Shown here: positions 1-6,257 of the stretch, piece after piece
Numbering within the stretch: the stretch's first letter is position 1
Layout: each line of letters begins with the position of its first letter
Source: CAYZAW01 sp964476505
Lineage (GTDB): Bacteria; Bacillota; Clostridia; Christensenellales; CAG-138
Direction of reading: 5' to 3'
Assembly: GCA_964476505.1 (NCBI GenBank)
Contig: CAYZAW010000062.1
Coordinates: 1-8,773 of the forward strand
DNA length: 8,773 nt
Program-made: the position numbers and the translations under genes
Notes under the pieces: model-generated
Told to the model about the DNA's origin: nothing
The model's input: the letters and a program-made list of their open reading frames with translations, nothing else
The model's database searches: none

Positions 1-1
1 G

Positions 2-316
2 GACTTCATGAAGTGGGTCGTTACCTCCGATGCAGGCACCACCATGATGGCTGAGCAGTTCGGGCCCTGCCCCTTCAAGAGCGCTAAGGCTCCCGAGAAC
101 GTATTCTTCGCACAGGCGAACGACTACATTGCCGCCGGCAACTACGTGGTCACTTGGGCGTTCAACTACACCCCCGCCGTGGATGACTGGCGTGCAGGCG
201 TGGTCGATGCTTTGACCAAGTACACCGCTAAGCCCTCCGATGCTAACTGGGAAAACGTGAAGGTCGCCTTCGTAGACGGCTGGGCTGCCCAGTATGCGGC
301 TGAGAACGTTGCGTAA
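2..316 (+). CDS. Carbohydrate ABC transporter substrate-binding protein, C-terminal part (5' end outside window)
   Basis: Partial gene; the first complete codon in frame is at 2 and the stop is TAA at 314-316, giving about 104 C-terminal residues. The product would be the extracytoplasmic lipoprotein that captures sugar and delivers it to the two permeases encoded downstream. The visible tail has the helical, Trp- and Tyr-rich C-lobe style of CUT1 (family 1) solute-binding proteins, for example the segment GNYVVTWAFNYTPAVDDW followed by an amphipathic helix and a DGWAAQYAAE end. The lipobox and most of the binding cleft are outside the window, so the ligand cannot be read directly. The neighbours (MalF/MalG-type permeases and malQ) suggest malto-oligosaccharide. 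The family assignment rests mainly on this context plus the tail; the internal ATG at 8 is not a start. Confidence 0.8.
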   Translation, partial: DFMKWVVTSDAGTTMMAEQFGPCPFKSAKAPENVFFAQANDYIAAGNYVVTWAFNYTPAVDDWRAGVVDALTKYTAKPSDANWENVKVAFVDGWAAQYAAENVA

Positions 317-344
317 TCTGCGCAAATAACCTATACTAACGATG

Positions 345-372
345 ATGGGGCGAGCGGCAACGCTCGCCCCAT
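345..372 (+). promoter_or_regulatory. Strong stem-loop between binding-protein and permease genes
   Basis: A perfect 12-bp stem (ATGGGGCGAGCG at 345-356, complement at 361-372) closed by a GCAA tetraloop. No T-tract follows (next bases TCTAACG), so it is not a standard intrinsic terminator. Its place, 28 bases after the binding-protein stop and about 110 bases before the permease start, matches the known arrangement in which a hairpin protects or partly terminates the upstream message, so that binding protein is made in excess over the membrane subunits. The structure is seen; the role is inferred. Confidence 0.6.
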
Positions 373-464
373 TCTAACGATTACACGCCGGACGCAGCGG
401 TTTCTTCCCGAAAGTAACGGAATAAAACCTGTGCGCCCAGCGAAATATGATTAAATGAAGTATT

Positions 465-473
465 GGAGAGGAG
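465..473 (+). promoter_or_regulatory. Ribosome binding site fixing the first permease start
   Basis: GGAGAGGAG lies 7 bases before ATG 481. An in-frame TTG at 463 overlaps this site and has no ribosome site of its own, so ATG 481 is taken as the start. Confidence 0.8.
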
Positions 474-480
474 AACGCTT

Positions 481-1398
481 ATGAGAGCAAAAAAACCACG
501 GGATACCACTGCGCTCAATTCCATTCTGATCCGCAGGCCCATTCAGCGCATGGTATGGCTGTTTTTACTGCCCACCTTCGGGGCGTTTTGCATCGGCTTT
601 TTGTATCCGTTTTTAAAGGGGTTGTTTTTATCCTTCTGCTCCTTTAAAACCACCAGCAAATGGTCTTGGGTGGGTATTGCCAACTACGTAAAGGCGCTGA
701 ACGACCCCTCCTTTATGCACGCCTTCTGGTATACGGCGCTGTTTGCCATCGTATCCTTGATATTCATCAACGTGCTGGCGTTCGCGGTGGCTTACGCTTT
801 AACGCGCGGCATCAAGGGCAGCAACCTATTTAGAACCGTGTTCTTTATGCCCAACCTCATCGGCGGTATCGTATTGGGCTATATTTGGAGCATGATATTC
901 GACGGTATCCTCACCCAGTACGGCACTTCCATTCTGCTGGAAACAAAATTCGGCTTCTGGGGGCTCATCATCCTCATGTGCTGGCAGCAGATAGGCTATA
1001 TGATGATCATTTACATCGCGGGCTTACAGGCCGTGCCGGAGGATATGCTGGAAGCCGCCAAGATCGACGGCGCAAACAAGTGGCAAACGCTGTTTCGCGT
1101 TACCATCCCCAACATGATGCCCTCCTTTACCATCTGCACGTTCCTCACGCTTACCAACTCCTTTAAGCTGTTCGACCAGAACTTGGCGCTAACGGAGGGC
1201 AGGCCGTTCATTATGCAGGCAGGCGGCACCGCCATCAAAACCACCGAGATGCTGGCGCTCAACATCGTAAACTCCTTCTATACCAACGTGAACACCCGCG
1301 GCATCGGCCAAGCCAAGGCGGTCATATTCTTTATCCTGGTAGCGGCCATTGGGTTGATCCAACTGCGAGCCACCCGCTCTAAGGAGGTGCAGCAATAA
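481..1398 (+). CDS. CUT1 sugar ABC transporter permease, MalF/MsmF type
   Basis: A 305-residue inner-membrane subunit that, with the next gene product, forms the translocation channel of a carbohydrate importer. After a short basic N-terminus (MRAKKPRD) there are about six hydrophobic segments, the first near residues 22-45 (MVWLFLLPTFGAFCIGFLYP). The EAA loop that docks the ATPase is clear: EAAKIDGA at residues 191-198, followed by a WQTLFRVTIPNM stretch, which is the CUT1 consensus. The MalF-type periplasmic P2 domain of enterobacteria is absent, as is usual in Gram-positive homologues. The stop overlaps the next start by one base (TAATG), a sign of translational coupling. The family is secure; the exact sugar is inferred from malQ downstream. 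I do not assign a symbol because malF, msmF and amyD-type genes cannot be separated here. Confidence 0.93.
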   Translation: MRAKKPRDTTALNSILIRRPIQRMVWLFLLPTFGAFCIGFLYPFLKGLFLSFCSFKTTSKWSWVGIANYVKALNDPSFMHAFWYTALFAIVSLIFINVLAFAVAYALTRGIKGSNLFRTVFFMPNLIGGIVLGYIWSMIFDGILTQYGTSILLETKFGFWGLIILMCWQQIGYMMIIYIAGLQAVPEDMLEAAKIDGANKWQTLFRVTIPNMMPSFTICTFLTLTNSFKLFDQNLALTEGRPFIMQAGGTAIKTTEMLALNIVNSFYTNVNTRGIGQAKAVIFFILVAAIGLIQLRATRSKEVQQ

Positions 1399-2261
1399 TG
1401 GCAAAAAAGATGCAAACGCTTGCCGGCGAACGCCGGGGCAAAATGGGGCTGACCATTACCTTTGCCATCATTGCGGTGGTGTACCTGCTGCCGATCGTGC
1501 TGGTTCTGATCAACTCCCTCAAGTCCAATTCCTTTGTAAACATGGAAACCTTTGCGCTGCCAAGCGCGGAGTCCTTTGTGGGCATTCAAAACTATATTAA
1601 GGGCATGACGTTTGGCAACTACCCGTTTATGCAGTCTGCCGGATACAGCCTGTTTATCACGCTGGTGTCCTCGGCGCTGGTGCTGTTGTGCACCTCCATG
1701 TCTGCGTGGTATATTACCCGGGTGGGCAGCCTTGTCAGTAAGATCGTGTACTACCTGTGCGTGTTCTCCATGGTGGTGCCCTTCCAGATGGTTATGTTTA
1801 CGCTGGCAAAAACCGCGGATACATTAAAGCTCAACACCCCGTGGACGATCCCCATCGTATACCTAGGCTTTGGCGCGGGCTTGGCGGTGTTCATGTTCTC
1901 CGGCTTTGTAAAGTCCCTGCCGCTGGAGATCGAGGAAGCTGCCGCCATCGACGGCTGCGGGCCGTTACGCACCTTCTTTAAGGTGGTGTTCCCGATGCTT
2001 CGGCCTACCATGATCTCCGTTGGGGTGCTTGAGATCATGTGGATCTGGAACGACTATCTGCTGCCCTACCTTGTGCTGGATATCAACCTATACCGTACCA
2101 TCCCCATCCACATCCAGTACCTCAAGGGAAGCTACGGCACGGTGGACTTGGGCGCTACCATGGCGCTGATCATGCTGTCCATCGTACCCGTCATCATATT
2201 CTATCTCTGCTGCCAGAAGTACATCATCAAGGGTGTGGCGGCAGGTGCTGTAAAGGGGTAA
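1398..2261 (+). CDS. CUT1 sugar ABC transporter permease, MalG/MsmG type
   Basis: A 287-residue second membrane subunit of the same importer. It shares base 1398 with the preceding stop codon and has its own strong ribosome site, AAGGAGGTG at 1381-1389, inside the end of the upstream gene. About six membrane segments are visible, beginning near residues 15-35 (GLTITFAIIAVVYLLPIVLV). The ATPase-docking EAA loop reads EEAAAIDGCGPLRTFFKV with the EAA Glu at residue 180 and Gly at 186. The C-terminus QKYIIKGVAAGAVKG is the characteristic ending of this family. There is no ATP-binding subunit gene in the window, so a shared MsmX/MsiK-type ATPase encoded elsewhere is expected. A ribosome site for malQ (AAAGGGG) lies within its last codons. 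Confidence 0.95.
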   Translation: MAKKMQTLAGERRGKMGLTITFAIIAVVYLLPIVLVLINSLKSNSFVNMETFALPSAESFVGIQNYIKGMTFGNYPFMQSAGYSLFITLVSSALVLLCTSMSAWYITRVGSLVSKIVYYLCVFSMVVPFQMVMFTLAKTADTLKLNTPWTIPIVYLGFGAGLAVFMFSGFVKSLPLEIEEAAAIDGCGPLRTFFKVVFPMLRPTMISVGVLEIMWIWNDYLLPYLVLDINLYRTIPIHIQYLKGSYGTVDLGATMALIMLSIVPVIIFYLCCQKYIIKGVAAGAVKG

Positions 2262-2265
2262 TATT

Positions 2266-3741
2266 ATGCAACGTTCCAGCGGTATGCTGCTGCCTATTTT
2301 CTCACTTCCCTCTCCCTACGGAATCGGAACGCTGGGCAAGGCGGCTTATGCCTGTGCTGATTTTCTCAAGGCGGCAGGCCAGAAATACTGGCAGATGCTT
2401 CCCTTGGGACCCACCAGCTTTGGCGACAGCCCCTATCAAAGCTTTTCCACTTATGCGGGCAATCCGTATTTTATCGATTTAGACCTGCTTTGTGAGGAAG
2501 GGCTGTTACAGCAAGAGGAAATCGATGCCCTCGCTTGGGGAAACGACCCGCGCAAGGTGGATTATGCCACCATTTACGAAAACCGGTTTGCGGTGCTTCG
2601 TAAGGCGTTTTTACGCGGGCGGGAGCGTGACTGCGACGCGCAAAACGCCTTTGCCGCACAGAACCCGTGGCTTGCCAATTATGCGCTGTTCATGGCGCTG
2701 AAAAAGCATTTTTCCATGCTGCCTTGGACGTCTTGGCCGGACGAGGCCATTCGCCGCCATCAGCCGGACGCTGTGGAACGGTACCGGGCAGAGCTTTCGG
2801 AGGATGCGGCGTTTTACGCGTATTTGCAGTTCCTGTTCTTCCGCCAGTGGACAGCGTTTCGCGGGTATGTGACCGATCTAGGAATCAAAATGATAGGCGA
2901 CCTGCCCATTTATGTGGCCATGGATTCTGCGGATGTTTGGGCGGAGCCGGAAAGCTTCCAGCTTGACGAGACCGGGCTGCCAACGCATGTATCCGGCGTG
3001 CCGCCGGACTATTTCTCCGCCGACGGGCAGTTGTGGGGCAACCCCCTATACAACTGGGAGCGGATGAAGCAGGAGCATTACGCGTGGTGGATACGCCGCA
3101 TCGGCGCTGCCGCCAAGCTTTACGACGTGGTGCGCATCGATCATTTCCGCGGCTTAGAGAGCTACTGGAGCGTGCCCTACGGAGAAACCACCGCTATCCA
3201 CGGGGAATGGATCAAGGGGCCGGGGATGGATCTGGTATCCGCCATCAAGGCCTGCTATCCGGATCTTGCCATCATTGCGGAGGATTTGGGGTATTTGACC
3301 CCCGCCGTATTGAAGCTGGTAAACGATTCCGGTTTTCCCGGCATGAAGGTGCTGCAATTTGCCTTCGACTCCCGCGAGCCCAGCAATTATCTGCCGCACA
3401 CCTATCCCCGCCGCTGTGTGTGCTATACCGGTACGCACGATAACACCACCGCCGCCGGTTGGATGCACGAGGCCGCCCCCGAGGACGTGGGCTATGCGGT
3501 CAAGTACCTTGGCCTGAACCCCCAGGAAGGCCTCAATTGGGGGATGATACGCGGCGGCATGAGCTCGGTTGCCGATCTTTTTGTGGCACAAATACAGGAT
3601 TATTTGGGGCTGGACAGCTTTGCACGCATGAACATCCCCAGTACTGTCGGCGGCAATTGGCAGTGGCGCTTACTCGAGGGAGAGCTTTCCCCCGCGCTTG
3701 CAGAAAAGATCGCTTCCTATGTGAAAATGTACGGAAGATAA
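2266..3741 (+). CDS. malQ: 4-alpha-glucanotransferase (amylomaltase, GH77)
   Basis: A 491-residue cytoplasmic enzyme that transfers alpha-1,4-glucan segments between malto-oligosaccharides and releases glucose. The length fits the compact bacterial amylomaltase form (about 500 residues) rather than the longer enterobacterial form. The N-terminus carries the family pattern LPSPYGIGTLG and WQMLPLGPTSFGDSPYQ. Visible catalytic residues are the nucleophile Asp292 in VRIDHFRG, the acid/base Glu339 in IIAEDLGYLTP, and the transition-state-stabilising Asp392 in YTGTHDN; these match the Thermus amylomaltase triad closely in spacing. The flexible substrate loop, PPDYFSADGQLWGNPLYNW, is at 246-264. It begins 4 bases after the permease stop, so it is the last gene of the uptake operon and processes the imported sugar. 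A strong terminator follows at 3811-3852. Nothing is missing or shifted. Confidence 0.97.
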   Translation: MQRSSGMLLPIFSLPSPYGIGTLGKAAYACADFLKAAGQKYWQMLPLGPTSFGDSPYQSFSTYAGNPYFIDLDLLCEEGLLQQEEIDALAWGNDPRKVDYATIYENRFAVLRKAFLRGRERDCDAQNAFAAQNPWLANYALFMALKKHFSMLPWTSWPDEAIRRHQPDAVERYRAELSEDAAFYAYLQFLFFRQWTAFRGYVTDLGIKMIGDLPIYVAMDSADVWAEPESFQLDETGLPTHVSGVPPDYFSADGQLWGNPLYNWERMKQEHYAWWIRRIGAAAKLYDVVRIDHFRGLESYWSVPYGETTAIHGEWIKGPGMDLVSAIKACYPDLAIIAEDLGYLTPAVLKLVNDSGFPGMKVLQFAFDSREPSNYLPHTYPRRCVCYTGTHDNTTAAGWMHEAAPEDVGYAVKYLGLNPQEGLNWGMIRGGMSSVADLFVAQIQDYLGLDSFARMNIPSTVGGNWQWRLLEGELSPALAEKIASYVKMYGR

Positions 3742-3746
3742 TATGT

Positions 3747-3786
3747 TGCCTCCGGCGGGTTAAACCCTTTTGTAAAAGGGTTTAAC
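3747..3786 (+). repeat. GC-rich box plus perfect inverted repeat, probable dispersed intergenic repeat
   Basis: A 14-base box TGCCTCCGGCGGGT (3747-3760) runs into a 28-base inverted repeat (GTTAAACCCTTTT at 3759-3771, complement at 3774-3786). No T-tract follows (AATCCTAAAAC), so it is unlikely to be the main terminator. The same 14-base box occurs inverted at 5174-5187. I recall similar CCTCCGGCGG-led palindromes scattered between genes of gut Clostridia, but this was not searched. Confidence 0.6.
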
Positions 3787-3810
3787 AATCCTAAAACTCT
3801 TCAGAATAAT

Positions 3811-3852
3811 ACGTTACAGGAAATGCGTTTGACCATTCCTGTAACGTTTTTT
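3811..3852 (+). terminator. Intrinsic terminator of the sugar-uptake/malQ operon
   Basis: A perfect 12-bp stem (ACGTTACAGGAA at 3811-3822, complement at 3836-3847) with a 13-base loop, followed by TTTTTT then GTTTG. It lies 70 bases after the malQ stop and points in the operon direction. The left side has no matching A run, so it acts on the plus strand only. Confidence 0.9.
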
Positions 3853-3881
3853 GTTTGTGCCGGGTTTATCGTGTCCCCCCC

Positions 3882-3954
3882 TCGCCGGGATACTTCCCGG
3901 CGATAAATGGGGTCTGGGGATGCATCCCCAGCGGGGTATGGGGCAGCGCCCCAT
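3882..3954 (+). repeat. Cluster of three tandem palindromes
   Basis: Three separate hairpins lie within 73 bases. The first is TCGCCGGGA/TCCCGGCGA (3882-3890/3895-3903, 4-base loop). The second is the 18-base perfect palindrome CTGGGGATGCATCCCCAG (3914-3931). The third is ATGGGGC/GCCCCAT (3938-3944/3948-3954). The linking GGGG and CCCC tracts could also re-pair with one another. There is no open reading frame and no T-tract. The style suggests a REP-like mobile or structural repeat placed between the malQ terminator and the next promoter; a function as an RNA is not excluded. Confidence 0.6.
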
Positions 3955-3988
3955 GTATAATCTCATTCTTTCTCATCGTTAACAATTA

Positions 3989-3997
3989 TGCTATACT
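3989..3997 (+). promoter_or_regulatory. Extended -10 promoter of the G5-M23 gene
   Basis: TGCTATACT gives a TGn extended -10 with hexamer TATACT at 3992-3997; no convincing -35 is visible at the usual distance, as is common for extended -10 promoters. Transcription would start about 7 bases after the hexamer, at or within a base or two of the A of the start codon at 4004. Confidence 0.6.
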
Positions 3998-4003
3998 GAT
4001 TGC

Positions 4004-5104
4004 ATGTTGAAGTGGCTGGAAAAACATCGTATATGGGCGTTTTTAGGCGGCATATTACTGGTGGCGGTGATAGGCGCAGTCGTTCGTGCGCCGTCCTTTT
4101 TGCCTGCGGGAGCGTTCCAGCCGGAGGAAACGGCAATGGAGTTTACGGATGCGCCGGAGGACAGCGCGGAGCCGGTGCTCTTAAAAGCGCCGGAGGGTGC
4201 CGTAACCGTTACCGTGGGTGGGGAGCGTCTGTTTACGCTGGAAAGCGAACAGACCGCCGCGGCGTTTTTAAACGGACTTTTGCAAACGGCATACGATCAT
4301 GCGGATAAAACACAGTACCCCGGCGCGGCGTTTGTGCAAGAGGTAGCGTTGCTGATGCCGTCCCCCGGAGAAACGGTATTGCCCTTGGAGGAGGCGCAGT
4401 CGCTGCTTGCGGCAGACCCGGGCTTGATTCCCGTTGCCGTTACCACCACAGCTGTGGAGGAAGCGTATACGCCCTACGAAACAGAAACGGAGAAATCCAC
4501 GCTCCTGCCCACCGGTAGCCGAATGCTCAAAACCATGGGAAAGCAGGGAGCGGCAATAACGGTAAATCAAACCACGGCGATCAGCGGCGAGGCTATGGCG
4601 CAAACGGAAACGGTGCTGGAAAAAGCTCTGTGGGAGCCGGTAACGGAGCAACGGCTTACCGGCAAATACCGCTCCTCCAAGCCGGAAAAGGAGCCAGGGA
4701 AAACCGAGGGTGCAGACGGCCCCGAGGACATTTCACTAGAGCTGGCGCGGCCGGTCAAGGCATCCATCACCTCCAACTTCGGCACGCGCTTGGGTGCCAT
4801 GCATTACGGCGTGGATTACGCCTGCAAGGCCGGAACGGCAGTGACCGCGCCCGTTTCGGGCAAGGTGATCTACGCGGCGGAGCGCGGGGAATACGGGTAT
4901 GTGCTGGAAATCGAAACGGAAAACGGCTTTACGGTGCGCTTGGCGCGTATCACTGGGCTTACGGTAGCGTTGGGAGATACGGTGGAGAGCGGCCTTACCG
5001 TTGCTGCCGTTGCGGAAACCAACGAGGAAGAGGGCAAGCCGCATGTGCACATGGAGGTGCTGTATGAGGGCGTTGCCTATAACCCAAGGCAATATCTGGA
5101 CTAG
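4004..5104 (+). CDS. Membrane-anchored G5 and M23 (LytM-like) domain protein, M23 site degenerate
   Basis: 366 residues. A single N-terminal membrane segment (about 10-28) places the rest outside the membrane. Residues about 60-138 resemble the pre-domain found in clostridial G5-M23 envelope proteins. Residues about 142-222 form a G5 domain (VTTTAVEEAYTPYETETEKS, ending LTGKY), followed by a charged linker and an M23 domain from about 250. The domain keeps the zinc motif HYGVD (His267, Asp271) and the HVH motif (His347, His349). The position of the other conserved His (normally in YAHLS) is Arg315 in VRLARITG. The protein may therefore be weakly active or inactive and act as a wall-binding scaffold, as known for degenerate SpoIIQ and SpoIVFA. 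It could be SpoIIQ-like or a wall-hydrolase regulator; no sporulation gene is adjacent. The ATG at 4004 has no ribosome site but is the only start that keeps the whole membrane anchor. Confidence 0.88.
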   Translation: MLKWLEKHRIWAFLGGILLVAVIGAVVRAPSFLPAGAFQPEETAMEFTDAPEDSAEPVLLKAPEGAVTVTVGGERLFTLESEQTAAAFLNGLLQTAYDHADKTQYPGAAFVQEVALLMPSPGETVLPLEEAQSLLAADPGLIPVAVTTTAVEEAYTPYETETEKSTLLPTGSRMLKTMGKQGAAITVNQTTAISGEAMAQTETVLEKALWEPVTEQRLTGKYRSSKPEKEPGKTEGADGPEDISLELARPVKASITSNFGTRLGAMHYGVDYACKAGTAVTAPVSGKVIYAAERGEYGYVLEIETENGFTVRLARITGLTVALGDTVESGLTVAAVAETNEEEGKPHVHMEVLYEGVAYNPRQYLD

Positions 5105-5141
5105 CGCATCCTTTTACACCTGCGGTGTTAATAAATATCTT

Positions 5142-5187
5142 CCTCCGGATCTCCGGGTTTCTGAGACCTTTTGACCCGCCGGAGGCA
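5142..5187. repeat. Imperfect hairpin carrying an inverted copy of the CCTCCGGCGGG box; possible terminator
   Basis: CCTCCGG (5142-5148) pairs with CCGGAGG (5179-5185), and inside it CGGGT (5154-5158) pairs with ACCCG (5174-5178) across a 5-base bulge. The sequence CATTTTTATA follows, so it may end transcription of the G5-M23 gene. On the minus strand 5187-5174 repeats the 14-base box seen at 3747-3760, so the two copies bracket the gene in inverted orientation. Confidence 0.5.
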
Positions 5188-5207
5188 TTTTTATATTCCC
5201 CCAACGG

Positions 5208-5236
5208 TTGCAGAGCGTTTGGAAATAGAGTACAAT
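5208..5236 (+). promoter_or_regulatory. Sigma-A promoter of corA-murA
   Basis: TTGCAG (5208-5213), a 17-base spacer, and TACAAT (5231-5236) match the housekeeping consensus at 4/6 and 5/6 positions. The start would fall near 5243, leaving a leader of about 70 bases in which I see no strong metal-sensing structure. Confidence 0.75.
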
Positions 5237-5314
5237 GCTATGAGTGGCTTTGTAGGCCGCTTTGTTCCATTTGCGTAAATTTGACGAACTCAAACCGGAA
5301 AGGCGGGTGAGATA

Positions 5315-6247
5315 ATGAAGCAGATATTCAAAACCTATGACGGAAAAGTGCAGCAGTTGGAAACCTATCAGGATAATTGCTGGGTACATTTGACCGACCC
5401 GGATGAAGACGAGGTCTTAGCCGTGGCGCAGGAATTGAATCTAGAACCGGATTATCTCATGGCTGCGCTGGACGAAGAAGAAAGCCCGCGTATTGAAACA
5501 GACGAGGGGCAAACGCTCATCATCGTTGACCTGCCCATCGTGCAGGCAGAGGGCAGAACCTTCGTGTACAACACCATCCCGCTTGGTATCGTATCCTTTG
5601 AGCGGGGCATCGTTACCGTATGCTTAAAGGAAAGCAGTATTTTAGAGAACTTTATGGACGGGCGTGTGCGCGGCTTTTCCACCAGCAAAAAAACGCGCTT
5701 CATCCTACAGCTGCTGTACCGCAACGCGTCCCGTTACCTGCAATACCTCAAACAAATAGACAAAGCCTCTACCTTAGTAGAAGCGGAGCTGCATAAATCC
5801 ATGAAAAACGCGGAGCTCATCCAGATGCTCAAGCTGGAAAAATCTCTGGTGTATTTTTCCACCAGCCTCACTGCAAACGAAATGGTCATGGAAAAACTGA
5901 TGAAGGTGGACTATGTAAAAAAGTTCCCCGAGGATCAGGAAATCTTAGAAGACGTTATCATCGAAAACAAGCAGGCTATTGAAATGTGTAACATCTACCG
6001 AGACATTTTAAGCGGCACTATGGACGCGTTTGCCTCGGTCATCTCCAATAACCTGAATATCGTAATGAAATTACTTGCCGCCATTACCATCGTGCTGGCG
6101 ATCCCCACCATCGTGTCCAGCTTTTTCGGCATGAACACGGGTGTGCCGTGGGAGGGAAATCCCATGGGCTTTTGGATCGTTATGGGCATTGCCGCGGGGC
6201 TTTCGGGTCTGACCGCGCTGATACTGTGGCGTAAAAAAATGTTTTAG
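5315..6247 (+). CDS. corA: CorA-type divalent cation (magnesium/cobalt) transporter
   Basis: A 310-residue inner-membrane channel-like transporter of the MIT family, which works as a pentamer and imports Mg2+ down its gradient. The large acidic and helical cytoplasmic domain occupies roughly residues 1-248, ending in a long helix of the funnel. Two membrane helices follow: TM1 at about 251-271 (MKLLAAITIVLAIPTIVSSFF) and TM2 at about 286-305. The signature GMN selectivity motif is at 272-274, directly after TM1, within FFGMNTGVPW. The short basic tail RKKMF is typical. The MPEL loop motif of some CorA proteins is not present, as in many Bacillota homologues. ATG 5315 is preceded by a modest ribosome site (AAAGG/GGTGAG). 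It is first in a two-gene unit with murA, 10 bases apart. The ion is assigned from the family only. Confidence 0.93.
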   Translation: MKQIFKTYDGKVQQLETYQDNCWVHLTDPDEDEVLAVAQELNLEPDYLMAALDEEESPRIETDEGQTLIIVDLPIVQAEGRTFVYNTIPLGIVSFERGIVTVCLKESSILENFMDGRVRGFSTSKKTRFILQLLYRNASRYLQYLKQIDKASTLVEAELHKSMKNAELIQMLKLEKSLVYFSTSLTANEMVMEKLMKVDYVKKFPEDQEILEDVIIENKQAIEMCNIYRDILSGTMDAFASVISNNLNIVMKLLAAITIVLAIPTIVSSFFGMNTGVPWEGNPMGFWIVMGIAAGLSGLTALILWRKKMF

Positions 6248-6250
6248 GAG
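6245..6250 (+). promoter_or_regulatory. murA ribosome binding site fused to the corA stop codon
   Basis: TAGGAG contains the corA stop (TAG 6245-6247) and provides the Shine-Dalgarno for TTG 6258, 7 bases downstream. The arrangement favours re-initiation by ribosomes finishing corA and supports the TTG start; the nearby ATG at 6269 is out of frame. Confidence 0.75.
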
Positions 6251-6257
6251 TTCGTTC

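Noticed and set aside
332..337. TATACT as a promoter for the permease genes
   Set aside because: No -35 at a suitable distance and no TG extension; the permeases are more simply read from the upstream operon promoter.
463..480. TTG 463 as start of the first permease
   Set aside because: It overlaps the ribosome binding site that serves ATG 481 and has none of its own.
5243..5314. Magnesium riboswitch in the corA leader
   Set aside because: The leader predicted from the promoter is only about 70 bases and shows no strong nested stems or terminator.
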